Shown: piece by piece, positions 25,304-32,979 of the stretch
Numbering within the stretch: position 1 is the first letter of the stretch
Layout: each line of letters opens with the position of its first letter
Made by a program: the position numbers and the translations under genes
Notes under the pieces: generated by a model
What the model was told of the DNA's origin: nothing
Database searches by the model: none
Seen by the model: only the letters and a program-made list of their open reading frames with translations
Assembly: GCF_030646015.1 (NCBI RefSeq)
Contig: NZ_JAUSLT010000133.1
Location: 1 to 49,090 of the forward strand
Direction of reading: 5' to 3'
Source of the DNA: Bradyrhizobium sp.
Lineage (GTDB): Bacteria > Pseudomonadota > Alphaproteobacteria > Rhizobiales > Xanthobacteraceae
Length of the DNA: 49,090 bases

Positions 25304-26821
25304 CTAATCGGCGGGCCGTTCCGACCGCGCCAGCGGAATGATCAGCAGCCCGAGCACCGCCACCGCGGCCAGCAGAGCCCAGGCTTCATTGACACTGGTC
25401 GCAAAGGCGGCCTGCTCGATCATGGAAGCAGCCGTGGATAGATCCGTTGGAATCCGGTCGAGCCCGATCGCCTGCGCGGCCGTGACGTCACCCGCGATCA
25501 GGCGCTGGCGGATGGCTTCGGCATGTCCGCTGGTGCGTCCGTAAAGCACCGTATCGATCAACGCGATGCCGACCGCGCCGCCGAGGTTTCGCATCATGTT
25601 GAACAGGCCGCTGGCGTCCGGCACCTGCTTGTGCGGCAACCTCTCCAGCGCCATCCTGGTCGGCGGCAGCAGGCAGAACATCGCCGCGAAGCCGCGCAGG
25701 ACCTGGGGCCAGAACATCTCGTCGAAATCGGCAGTGCGGCTTTCGAACGCGCTCATGCCGAGGCCGACGGCAAACAACGTAAATCCAAACGCCGACAGCC
25801 AGCGCGGACTGACCCGGCTCTCCAGCGCGCCGGCGATGGGCGCGGCCACCAATTGGGCTGCTCCCGTCACCAGCATGATCGAGCCGATCTGCAGAGGATC
25901 GTGCTGCCGGACATAGGCGAGAAATACCGGCATCAGATAGACCGCGCCGAACAATCCGACGCCGAGGCAGAAGCTGAGCCCGCAGCCGACCGCAAACGAC
26001 GGCACTTTCAGCGTCGTCAGTTCGACGATCGGCTGCACCGCCTTCAGCGTTCGCATGGCGAACGCCGTCGTTGCGGCCGCGCAAAGCGCGAACAGACCGA
26101 AGCAGACGGCGGAGAACCAGCCATTGTGCGGCGCCTGCTTCAAGCCGATCTCGAGGCTCGCCAGTGCCACCGCCATCAGCGCCAGCGACATTGCGTCGAA
26201 ATGCTTCAGCTGGTTCAGTCGGGGCCTGCCCCGCGGCAACAGGAATGGTGTCGCGATCACCGCGATGACGCCTGGAACCACATTGACCAGAAACAACCAG
26301 GGCCACGAATAATGGTGCGTGATCCAGCCGCCGACCACCGGCCCGATCGTCGGCGCCAGCACGGCCATGATGCCGGCGATGGTGCCGGCAATCGGATGGG
26401 CCCGCGCCGGAAACAACAGAAAGATGCCCGAGAACACGGCGGGGATCAGCGTGCCTCCGGCAAAACCCTGAAGGATGCGGAAGAACACCAGCGACGTGAA
26501 ATTGGTAGAGAAGGCACAGCCGACCGACGTCACGGTGAAGATGAAGATGGCGATCACGAACAGCCAGCGCAGGGTGAGGACGCGCGTCAGCCAGCCGGTC
26601 AGCGGGATCGCCGTGATCTCGGCGATCAGATACGCCGTCTGGATCCAGCTCATGGCATCGGGCGAGATCGCGAGCGCATGCTGGATCGCCGGCAGCGAAG
26701 TCGCGACCACCTGAATGTCGAGGATCGCCATGAACATGCCGAGGCACATCAGGACGAAGCCGAACCAGGTGGCAATCCTTGCCGAAGTCGTGCGCCAGAT
26801 CATGTGATGTCGCGCAATCAT
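25304..26821 (-). CDS. DHA2-type MFS multidrug transporter
   Basis: A 505-residue 14-helix major facilitator, EmrB/QacA type, probably a proton-coupled exporter. Motifs: LDIQVVATSLPAIQHAL at the end of TM1 (family D-type motif), GWLTRVLTLRWLF (loop 2-3) and the antiporter motif C region IMAVLAPTIGPVVGGWI in TM5. Length and hydrophobicity match. No membrane-fusion partner of the HlyD/EmrA type is adjacent, unlike typical emrAB pairs, so it may act alone or with a distant partner. The substrate cannot be predicted. The start is ATG 26821; the ATG at 26803 is an alternative. Confidence 0.92.
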   Translation of the reverse strand: MIARHHMIWRTTSARIATWFGFVLMCLGMFMAILDIQVVATSLPAIQHALAISPDAMSWIQTAYLIAEITAIPLTGWLTRVLTLRWLFVIAIFIFTVTSVGCAFSTNFTSLVFFRILQGFAGGTLIPAVFSGIFLLFPARAHPIAGTIAGIMAVLAPTIGPVVGGWITHHYSWPWLFLVNVVPGVIAVIATPFLLPRGRPRLNQLKHFDAMSLALMAVALASLEIGLKQAPHNGWFSAVCFGLFALCAAATTAFAMRTLKAVQPIVELTTLKVPSFAVGCGLSFCLGVGLFGAVYLMPVFLAYVRQHDPLQIGSIMLVTGAAQLVAAPIAGALESRVSPRWLSAFGFTLFAVGLGMSAFESRTADFDEMFWPQVLRGFAAMFCLLPPTRMALERLPHKQVPDASGLFNMMRNLGGAVGIALIDTVLYGRTSGHAEAIRQRLIAGDVTAAQAIGLDRIPTDLSTAASMIEQAAFATSVNEAWALLAAVAVLGLLIIPLARSERPAD

Positions 26822-27012
26822 TGTCTCACGCGGCGCGTCTGAGGCGGTTTCAGCAAATTTGCTGACCGCATAAGCGAAGCGCTGAGAACTGTAAAAACCG
26901 AGGCCGGCAACGGCAGGCCTAATGGTCAGGGAAGTAGCCGACCGGCGTGGAAATGTACACCACTACGCCCGCACGGCTGGCGGGAACCGCGACTGTCGCG
27001 TCACAGTCCGTC

Positions 27013-27065
27013 GTCATCCCCCGCGAAAGCGAGGGACCCGGTACGCCGCGGCGCCTCGGCTCGAG
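27013..27065. repeat. Degenerate REP-like repeat, half copy
   Basis: GTCATCCCCCGCGAAAGCG matches the left hairpin of the repeats at 8284 and 19582 and is followed by CCGCGGCG and GGCGCC fragments, but the right half and the closing GATGAC are lost. It lies 30-80 bases past the nlpD stop. The rest of the gap from 26822 to 27091 shows no gene. Confidence 0.55.
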
Positions 27066-27091
27066 CAGCCTGTGCCGGAAGACTTGTCGCC

Positions 27092-28441
27092 TCACGCCCC
27101 GTTGAGGAATTGAAGCGGGTCAACCGGTGAAGATCCCTTGCGGATCTCGAAGTGGAGCTGCGGCGACCCCACCTCTCCCGACTGACCCGACTTGGCAATG
27201 ATCTGGCCGCGCTTGATCGTGTCGCCGCGCTTCACCATCAGTTCACTCGCATGGGCATATGCGGTGACGTAACCGTTGGAGTGCCGAACCAGAACGAGAT
27301 TGCCGTAACCCTTGAGTTCATTTCCGGAATAGGCGACGACGCCATCTTCCGCCGCCTTGACGGGCGTGCCTTCCGGCACCGCCAGATTGATGCCGTCATT
27401 CGCCTTGCCGTTGGTCTTGGCGCCGTAGCTCGTGATCACCTTGCCGCGTACCGGCCAGCGGAACGTCGGCAGCGCGCCGGTTGCTTCACTGGCTTTGACA
27501 GGCGCTTCAGCCGCGGGCGCTTCTTCGACCTTGGCGGTAGCCGAAGCGAGCCGCGCGCTTTGCGGCTGCGGGCCCAATGCAATCGTTCGGGTGACCGGCG
27601 CCGCCAATGTACCGGGCTGCGCGGCAGCCACGGCAACCGGCTGGGCAGCAGGTCCCGCCGCCGCGGTTTTTGCGCCGGGCACGGTCAATTTCTGACCGAG
27701 CTTGAGTCTGGACGAGGAGTCGAGACCGTTGGCCCTGGAGAGTTCCGCGGCGGTCACCTTGTTGCGACGCGCGATGCTGAGCAAGGTGTCGCCGCGATTG
27801 ACGACATGAACCGTCGGCGCGGCAGCCACAACAGGCTTGCTTGCAGGCGCCGCCACGGCCGGTGCAGGCGCAGCAACAGCCGCGGTCTGACGCGGAATGA
27901 TCAATTGCTGGCCAGGCGACAGTGCGCGCGGTCCCTTATAGCCATTGGCCTGCAGGATCGCGGCGGAGGAAACGTTGTAGCGGCGCGACAATGTATCGAG
28001 CGTGTCGCTGGTGCCGACGATGATCGTGGTGCCGGCTTGAGCAGGCGGGCGAACGGCCGCGACCGAGCGCGGGGCGACGGTAGCCGTTGTCTCCAGCGGC
28101 TGATGCGTCGGCGGCGCATAAGAGGACAGACCGCGCCCTCCCCCGGACACGCCGGAATGCGCGGTCGGATAGGATTGCGGTGCCGAGATCGGCGGCGGCA
28201 GCGGCTGTGACTGGTATTGCGCTTGCGGGCGGGAATATTGCGGCAGCTCGCGACGTTCGACCGCGGGCGTCCGCACCGCGCTGGTAGTATCCGGTTGTGA
28301 CGCAAAGGGATTGGAGAGGTTGTTTTGCGACAGCCGCGTCTGCATGTCGGCGCTGCAGCCGGCAAACCCAAATGACATCAGCGCCAGCGCCGCGACGTGC
28401 GGAACGCGACGCGAGTAAAGCAACTCGACGACACGGGACAT
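27092..28441 (-). CDS. nlpD: NlpD-like LysM/M23 peptidoglycan protein, probable amidase activator
   Basis: A 449-residue lipoprotein: lipobox LMSFGFAGC (Cys29), a Pro/Ala/Gln-rich spacer, LysM 1 (about 138-184), LysM 2 (about 211-256), an Ala-rich linker, and a C-terminal M23 (LytM) domain (330-446). The M23 catalytic set is broken: the H-x3-D site is N348-x3-N352 and the final HxH reads Q428-L-H430, with His397 retained. That matches the degenerate LytM domains of NlpD/EnvC, which activate amidases rather than cut peptidoglycan. It is next to pcm and surE, as in many proteobacteria. Start ATG at 28441. Confidence 0.9.
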   Translation of the reverse strand: MSRVVELLYSRRVPHVAALALMSFGFAGCSADMQTRLSQNNLSNPFASQPDTTSAVRTPAVERRELPQYSRPQAQYQSQPLPPPISAPQSYPTAHSGVSGGGRGLSSYAPPTHQPLETTATVAPRSVAAVRPPAQAGTTIIVGTSDTLDTLSRRYNVSSAAILQANGYKGPRALSPGQQLIIPRQTAAVAAPAPAVAAPASKPVVAAAPTVHVVNRGDTLLSIARRNKVTAAELSRANGLDSSSRLKLGQKLTVPGAKTAAAGPAAQPVAVAAAQPGTLAAPVTRTIALGPQPQSARLASATAKVEEAPAAEAPVKASEATGALPTFRWPVRGKVITSYGAKTNGKANDGINLAVPEGTPVKAAEDGVVAYSGNELKGYGNLVLVRHSNGYVTAYAHASELMVKRGDTIKRGQIIAKSGQSGEVGSPQLHFEIRKGSSPVDPLQFLNGA

Positions 28442-28553
28442 GGTTACTCACTCGTACGCAACAAATTACTGATTTGAGTAAACACGTCCCCAGTAAACAA
28501 CCGCTTAACCCTGAGAATAAGACGTTGGCGGAACAGCCGATCCAGCCTTAACT

Positions 28554-28682
28554 CCCTCATGGTGAGGAGTGCGTCCGGGCAGCACTTGCGCCGCCGGGAC
28601 GCACGTCTCGAACCATCTGGCACCGTGCCTGATGCCATCCTTCGAGACGCATCGCCGTTGGCGATGCTCCTCAGGATGAGGG
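28554..28682. repeat. Dispersed repeat with inverted ends between nlpD and pcm
   Basis: An element of about 129 bp from CCCTCAT (28554) to ATGAGGG (28676-28682), with internal GTGAGGAG and GTCTCGAACCAT on one side and CATCCTTCGAGACGC and GCTCCTCAGGATGAG on the other. I recognise it as a Bradyrhizobium-type dispersed repeat. It fills most of the 250-base gap, 10 bases beyond the pcm stop, and could disturb or terminate read-through from pcm into nlpD. Confidence 0.75.
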
Positions 28683-28691
28683 GGAAATGAG

Positions 28692-29342
28692 CTACAGTTC
28701 GCGGGCGATCCCGGGCAGCGCCGGCACGAACCGCACGTCCACCAGCGCCTTGCGCTCCAGACCGGCCTCCGTCCTGGTCAGGCGGATCAGGGTCTGGGTG
28801 CCCTGATGCGGCCCGACCGGGGCAATGAGGATGCCGCCGGGCTCCAGCCGCTGCGTTAACGCCTCGGGGACCAGCTCCATCGCCGCCGTCACCATGATGC
28901 GGTCGAAATTGCCGGCGCCGGCGGGGATATCGAAGCCGTCCCCCAGCAGCACCTCGACATTGTTGCATCCGAGCTTCTCCAGCCGCGCCCGGGCGCTGTC
29001 GGCGAGCGTCCGGTAGCGCTCGATCGACAGGACATGGCCGCAGAGCCGCGACAGGATGGCAGCCTGGTATCCAGAGCCGGTGCCGATCTCCAGCACGCGA
29101 TGATGCTTCTGCAGCTGCAGTTGCTCGGTCATGTAAGCCACCACGAACGGCTGGCTGATGGTCTGGCCGCAGGCGATGCCGAGCGCGCTGTCGCGCCAGG
29201 CGTAGGCGCGATCGGCCGGCTCGACGAAGACGTCGCGCGGTATCGCCTCCATGGCGCGCAGCACCGCCTGATCGCTGATCCCGCGCCGCCGCAGGCTGAG
29301 TTGAAACGTCATCTTTTCCGGCGGTTCTTGAACGATGGGCAT
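28692..29342 (-). CDS. pcm: Protein-L-isoaspartate O-methyltransferase
   Basis: PCM repairs aged proteins by methylating L-isoaspartyl residues with S-adenosylmethionine. The 216-residue product has the family start, a QTISQPFVVAYMTEQLQLQ block (about 60-78) and the SAM motif VLEIGTGSGYQAAIL (about 82-96), followed by VLSIERYRTLADSARARLEKLG and VLLGDGFDIPAGAGNFDRIMVTAA. No residue losses were noted. The start is ATG 29342. In many proteobacteria it lies in surE-pcm-nlpD; here surE, pcm and nlpD are on the same strand in that order, with a response regulator gene on the other strand between surE and pcm. Confidence 0.96.
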   Translation of the reverse strand: MPIVQEPPEKMTFQLSLRRRGISDQAVLRAMEAIPRDVFVEPADRAYAWRDSALGIACGQTISQPFVVAYMTEQLQLQKHHRVLEIGTGSGYQAAILSRLCGHVLSIERYRTLADSARARLEKLGCNNVEVLLGDGFDIPAGAGNFDRIMVTAAMELVPEALTQRLEPGGILIAPVGPHQGTQTLIRLTRTEAGLERKALVDVRFVPALPGIAREL

Positions 29343-29603
29343 CTCGGACTCGCAGGGCTCTACCGAGGCACCCTAGCGCGCCCCGGCCGGACAGTTCGAT
29401 GCAATATAGAATGCAAGTTTCTCTGCCAATCCAGGTTCCCGTCAGGGAACCCGGCGTGCTAGCTTGGCGTTGGCTGACCGGACAATCAACCAGCCGTGCA
29501 ACCTGCCATGGCCGGCAACGGCGCGGGTGGCGTGGTGCACGTTGACATTGCGCCTGACAGCGTTATTTGCGATCTTTACCGTGGGACGGGCTAGGACATC
29601 ATC

Positions 29604-29981
29604 ATGACTGCGACGCGGCTCCCGCGGGGTTCAGTGTTTCTCGTCGAGGACGAGGTCATGATCAGGATGATGGTCGCCGACATGCTGGAGGAGCTGGGCT
29701 ACACCGTCGCGGCCGAGGCCGGCGAGATCAACGAGGCGATCAGGCTGGCGCAGTCCGCCCATTTCGACCTCGCCATTCTCGACGTCAACGTCAACGGCAA
29801 GGTGATTTCGCCGGTTGCCGAACTGATCAAGGCGCGCAACCGTCCATTCATCTTCGCGACCGGCTACGGCTCCTCGGGTCTTCCGGAGGAATATCGCGAC
29901 CGCCCGGCACTGCAAAAGCCCTTCCAGCTCGAAACCCTGGCCAAGATGATCGACGCCGCGCTGAAAAGCGCGACGGTCTAG
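29604..29981 (+). CDS. Single-domain response regulator (receiver only)
   Basis: A 125-residue stand-alone receiver with no output domain. Acidic pair Glu15-Asp16 in FLVEDEVM, phosphoacceptor Asp60 in LAILDVNVNGK, Thr86 in FIFATGYG and Lys105 in ALQKPF complete the active site. It resembles rhizobial single-domain regulators of the FATGYG class, which are targeted by HWE/HisKA2-type kinases and may act as phosphate sinks or shuttles. It is on the opposite strand to its neighbours, between pcm and surE, and no sensor kinase is adjacent. The ATG at 29604 gives a good start. Confidence 0.93.
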   Translation: MTATRLPRGSVFLVEDEVMIRMMVADMLEELGYTVAAEAGEINEAIRLAQSAHFDLAILDVNVNGKVISPVAELIKARNRPFIFATGYGSSGLPEEYRDRPALQKPFQLETLAKMIDAALKSATV

Positions 29982-29995
29982 AGCATCACTCGCCG

Positions 29996-30763
29996 TTATT
30001 TCAGCGTCGCCGTCAGCGCTTCCGAAAACTCATCGTTGGTGCGGTCGAGCCGCAGTGGCGTCACCGAAACATAGCGCGCCGCCAAAGCGGCGAGATCGGT
30101 GCCTTCGGCCGGCGTATCCATCATGGCCGCGCGTTCGAAGCCGATCCAGAAGTAAGGATTGCCGCGGCCGTCATGGCGCTTGTCGACCTTGAGAAAACCG
30201 AGATTGCGCTTGCCCTGCCGGGTCACGCGCACGCCCCTGACCTCTTCGGGCGCACAGGCCGGAAAATTGACGTTGATCACGGTGTTCCTGGGCACGCCGG
30301 CGTCGATCACCTTGCGCAGGATTTGCGGGCCGAATTTCAGCGCAGTTTCCCACAGCGGCTTGTCGCGCGTCTCCAGGCTGAATTCCTGGCTCAGCGCGAA
30401 TGATGGGAGCCCGAGGATCGTGCCTTCCAGCGCGCCCGCGATGGTGCCGGAATAGACGACATCCTCGGCGACGTTGCGGCCCTTGTTGACGCCCGACAGC
30501 ACGAGATCCGGCATGGTGGCGCCCAGGATGTGGCGCGCGCCCATGATCACGCAATCGGTCGGCGTGCCCCGCACCGCGAAATGCCGCGGGCCGACTTCGC
30601 GCAGCCGCAACGGATCGTTCAGCGACAGCGAATGCGACACGCCGGACTGATCGAGCTCCGGCGCCACCACCCAGACGTCCTCGGACAGCGCACGCGCGAT
30701 CTGCTCGACGATCTTCAGGCCGGGCGCATGGATTCCGTCGTCATTGGTGCAAAGAATTCGCAT
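29996..30763 (-). CDS. surE: 5'/3'-nucleotidase SurE
   Basis: SurE is a metal-dependent phosphatase that removes phosphate from nucleoside monophosphates and has been linked to stationary-phase survival. The 255-residue protein starts MRILCTNDDGIHAPGLK, in which Asp8 and Asp9 form part of the metal site, with GTPTDCVIMGA and VLSGVNKGRNVAEDVVYSGTIAGALEG downstream. Length is standard. The neighbours are a receiver gene convergent after 14 bases and a Crp/Fnr gene upstream on the same strand (about 100 bases away). Confidence 0.97.
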   Translation of the reverse strand: MRILCTNDDGIHAPGLKIVEQIARALSEDVWVVAPELDQSGVSHSLSLNDPLRLREVGPRHFAVRGTPTDCVIMGARHILGATMPDLVLSGVNKGRNVAEDVVYSGTIAGALEGTILGLPSFALSQEFSLETRDKPLWETALKFGPQILRKVIDAGVPRNTVINVNFPACAPEEVRGVRVTRQGKRNLGFLKVDKRHDGRGNPYFWIGFERAAMMDTPAEGTDLAALAARYVSVTPLRLDRTNDEFSEALTATLK

Positions 30764-30866
30764 GCGCTTGAGGGCCTTCCATCACGGTCGATATGCCCTC
30801 TTATCCGGCTATCGCGGCCGAGGCAAACCGGTGACGGGCGGTCATCTCGACCGAAAGCGCCGTGCG

Positions 30867-31559
30867 CTATTCGTCTTGCCTGATTTGCGGTTTATCGCGC
30901 AGCACCGCGTCCAGCAGCGAGCGATGAACCTCGATCTTGCCGTTGTAGTCGATGTAGCCCTTCTTCCTGAACTGGTTCATGAAGAAGCTGACGCGGGACC
31001 GGGTGGTGCCGATCATTTCCGCCAGGGTCTCCTGACTGAGGTTGATCGCGATCGGCCGTGCGCCGCCATCCTCGCCGAAATTGGCGAGCAGCAGCAGCAA
31101 GCGCGCCAGCCGCCTTTCGCTGGAATTGAACAGCTGGTCGATCAGGTCGTCTTCGATCCGACTGTTCCGGGACAGCAGATAGGCGATGAAGAACGTCGCA
31201 AACTTCGGCTCCGCAGTGAGCGCCGCGAGCATCGCCTGCTTGGTGATCGACGTGATCAGGCAATCCTCCATGGCATGGCCGGTCGTGGTGCGTATCGCCG
31301 CCCCTTCGAGACCTGCCTCGCCGAAGAACTGTCCTTCCGCGAAAATTCCGACCACCGCTTCCTTGCCATGCTCGGACAAGACCGTGACCTTGACCTTGCC
31401 CTTGTGGATGAAAAACACAGTGTCGGCGACGTCGCCCTGGCTGAATATCTTCTGGTTTTTCGCGTATTGCTCCGTCGCCCGGCCCGGCCCGTTCCGGCCA
31501 AGAAAAGCCTTCGGATCGAAGTCGCCCAGGGAAGCGCGGATTTCTGGTGCCGTGAGCAT
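30867..31559 (-). CDS. Crp/Fnr family transcription regulator
   Basis: A 230-residue regulator with a cyclic-nucleotide-binding-type beta-roll (about 30-125, including KNQKIFSQGDVADTVFFIHKGKVKVTVLSEHGKEAVVGIFAEGQFFGE), a dimerisation helix and a C-terminal winged HTH (INLSQETLAEMIGTTRSRVSFFMNQFRKKGYIDY). There is no N-terminal cysteine cluster, so it is not a classic oxygen-sensing FNR. The ligand is unknown. The start is ATG 31559. The same-strand gene surE lies about 100 bases downstream, but read-through is unproven. Confidence 0.93.
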   Translation of the reverse strand: MLTAPEIRASLGDFDPKAFLGRNGPGRATEQYAKNQKIFSQGDVADTVFFIHKGKVKVTVLSEHGKEAVVGIFAEGQFFGEAGLEGAAIRTTTGHAMEDCLITSITKQAMLAALTAEPKFATFFIAYLLSRNSRIEDDLIDQLFNSSERRLARLLLLLANFGEDGGARPIAINLSQETLAEMIGTTRSRVSFFMNQFRKKGYIDYNGKIEVHRSLLDAVLRDKPQIRQDE

Positions 31560-31846
31560 GGTGCTGGTCCAACAGGCGGGAGCGCAACACTCTCAGTCAC
31601 CGGCGGAAGCCTGGGGCGGCGCGGTGATGTTCCATCTTATCCCTGTTATGTCGGGAAGACGACTTAAATCGCAACCATAAATGGTAAGTCGTCCCGGATA
31701 TCGCCAAAATAGCGACAAAAAGCCTCATTCCCGGCAAGAACTGACCCCCAGACGGAGGAGCGCCGATCACATCCAGTTGAGCAATGTCAGGCGACCGTCC
31801 CCGAACCACGGAACGGCGAATCGGCCGATCGTTGCCGGTAGCTGGT

Positions 31847-31960
31847 TCAGTAGCGTGCGACCACGACAATGGCGGCGACAAGCAATGCCGCGATGAGGGA
31901 GAGTGCCCGATCAAGCCCCTTCGAACGAGGTTTCGCGGCGCTGGCATCGAGTGGAGGCAT
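31847..31960 (-). CDS. Small (37-residue) predicted membrane protein
   Basis: The product MPPLDASAAKPRSKGLDRA is followed by LSLIAALLVAAIVVVARY: a polar, basic head and one hydrophobic helix of about 16 residues reaching the C-terminus. A GAGGG lies about nine bases before the ATG. It is compact and coherent, but it is a short frame with no recognised family, so it could be spurious. Its neighbours are the 79-residue zinc-ribbon ORF and the Crp/Fnr gene, all on the minus strand. Confidence 0.45.
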   Translation of the reverse strand: MPPLDASAAKPRSKGLDRALSLIAALLVAAIVVVARY

Positions 31961-32021
31961 AACCCAAACCCTCAATGTGCTGGCTTACCTTTTCGCTGCG
32001 GTTTCGCGCCGGCGTCGAACT

Positions 32022-32261
32022 TCACGTTGGCGGCTTGAGCTCGCTGGCAAGCCAGCCCAGTACGTCTGAGGTCAGCGGGTCTCGCTCCACGACGGTCGTT
32101 TGAACCCGGCCGCACTTCTGGCACTCGAAGCTGTGGTAGTCGAAACCGGTAGGTCCCTGCTCCAGTTTCGACAGCAGCATGCGGTTCTGATGGCAATTCG
32201 GGCAGCGCGGTCGCTCGATCGCGGCAATCTGCGCTGACGATACCGGCTGATATTCGGGCAT
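32022..32261 (-). CDS. Small zinc-ribbon-like hypothetical protein
   Basis: A 79-residue protein with two CxxC pairs, RPRCPNCHQNRM (about 18-29) and SFECQKCGRVQT (about 44-55), arranged as a zinc ribbon. The end is hydrophobic-helical (LTSDVLGWLASELKPP). I do not recognise a named family, though such single-ribbon proteins are common in Bradyrhizobium. The ATG at 32261 follows GGTCCAGGTACGAC, a weak site. Isolated on the minus strand. Confidence 0.7.
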   Translation of the reverse strand: MPEYQPVSSAQIAAIERPRCPNCHQNRMLLSKLEQGPTGFDYHSFECQKCGRVQTTVVERDPLTSDVLGWLASELKPPT

Positions 32262-32466
32262 GTCGTACCTGGACCGATTTATTACCGAATCTGCCAGGAA
32301 GCAGACGGTGATGGTTGAGAATGGCCCTTCCCGCGACTCAGGCTGTGTTCAAAACCGCTCACTTTGAAAAACATTGAGAATTTTTGGGTGAACGGATTGA
32401 ACGACGGCCCGCGATACTGCGATTCAAATGCCGGCCATTGGCCAGGACGCGGCAGTTAGGGGGCCG

Positions 32467-32871
32467 CTATCGCCGAACGCTCGCGCGCCAGGATCGCAGG
32501 AATTTGGCCGGCCAGCGTTCGATCCGCATGGCAAATCGTGGAACCAGCGGTTTCGGCGGCTCCGTCGGCGCGCCGCCGTTCAAGCCCAAGGTCAAGCTCA
32601 AGGTCAAGCTCAAGGCGCCCTCCTGCGCCGGCGGCTCAGGGGCTTTTCCGGGCGGCTGTGGATACCGCGCACGCGCTACCGAAAGCGCCTTGGCGAAATC
32701 CTCAGCGTTGAGCCATCCCCCGGCATTCAGGCTTTCCGGCAGACCGTCTTCCCACAGCCTGATAGCCTCGATGTCGAACTGGCCCTTCAGCCTTTGATCG
32801 ACCGCCTGCATCCCGTAACCGGTGACGGCCCATTGCCGGCCGACCCAGTAGATGTCGCGGTGCAGGGCCAT
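32467..32871 (-). CDS. Conserved hypothetical protein with repeat tail
   Basis: A 134-residue protein whose N-terminal part (MALHRDIYWVGRQWAVTGYGMQAVDQRLKGQFDIEAIRLWEDGLPESLNAGGWLNAEDFAKALSVARARYP) looks like a structured domain. The C-terminal half is proline/alanine-rich, then LSLTLSLTLGLN, encoded by tandem 12-base repeats. No family is recognised. The conserved-looking front and GC pattern support a real gene, but the tail past about residue 75 may not be translated as predicted. Confidence 0.6.
   Translation of the reverse strand: MALHRDIYWVGRQWAVTGYGMQAVDQRLKGQFDIEAIRLWEDGLPESLNAGGWLNAEDFAKALSVARARYPQPPGKAPEPPAQEGALSLTLSLTLGLNGGAPTEPPKPLVPRFAMRIERWPAKFLRSWRASVRR
32591..32614. repeat. 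Tandem 12-bp repeat inside an ORF
   Basis: GTCAAGCTCAAG occurs twice in tandem (32591-32602 and 32603-32614), preceded by a partial unit. It gives LSLT repeats on the minus strand and is a likely site of length variation. Confidence 0.85.
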
Positions 32872-32979
32872 GGCCGGTCTTCGCTTCCCTCACGGGCGGG
32901 CTGCCCCCAGCGAAGATACCGGGCGCTGCTGCGCAGGCAACACCGGCCGCGCGGATTGTGCGAGGTATTCGTCCGAGGC

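Noticed and set aside
31597..31947. 116-codon minus-strand frame
   Set aside because: Arg/Ser/Pro-rich without domain features, and it overlaps the better-supported 37-residue frame in a different frame.
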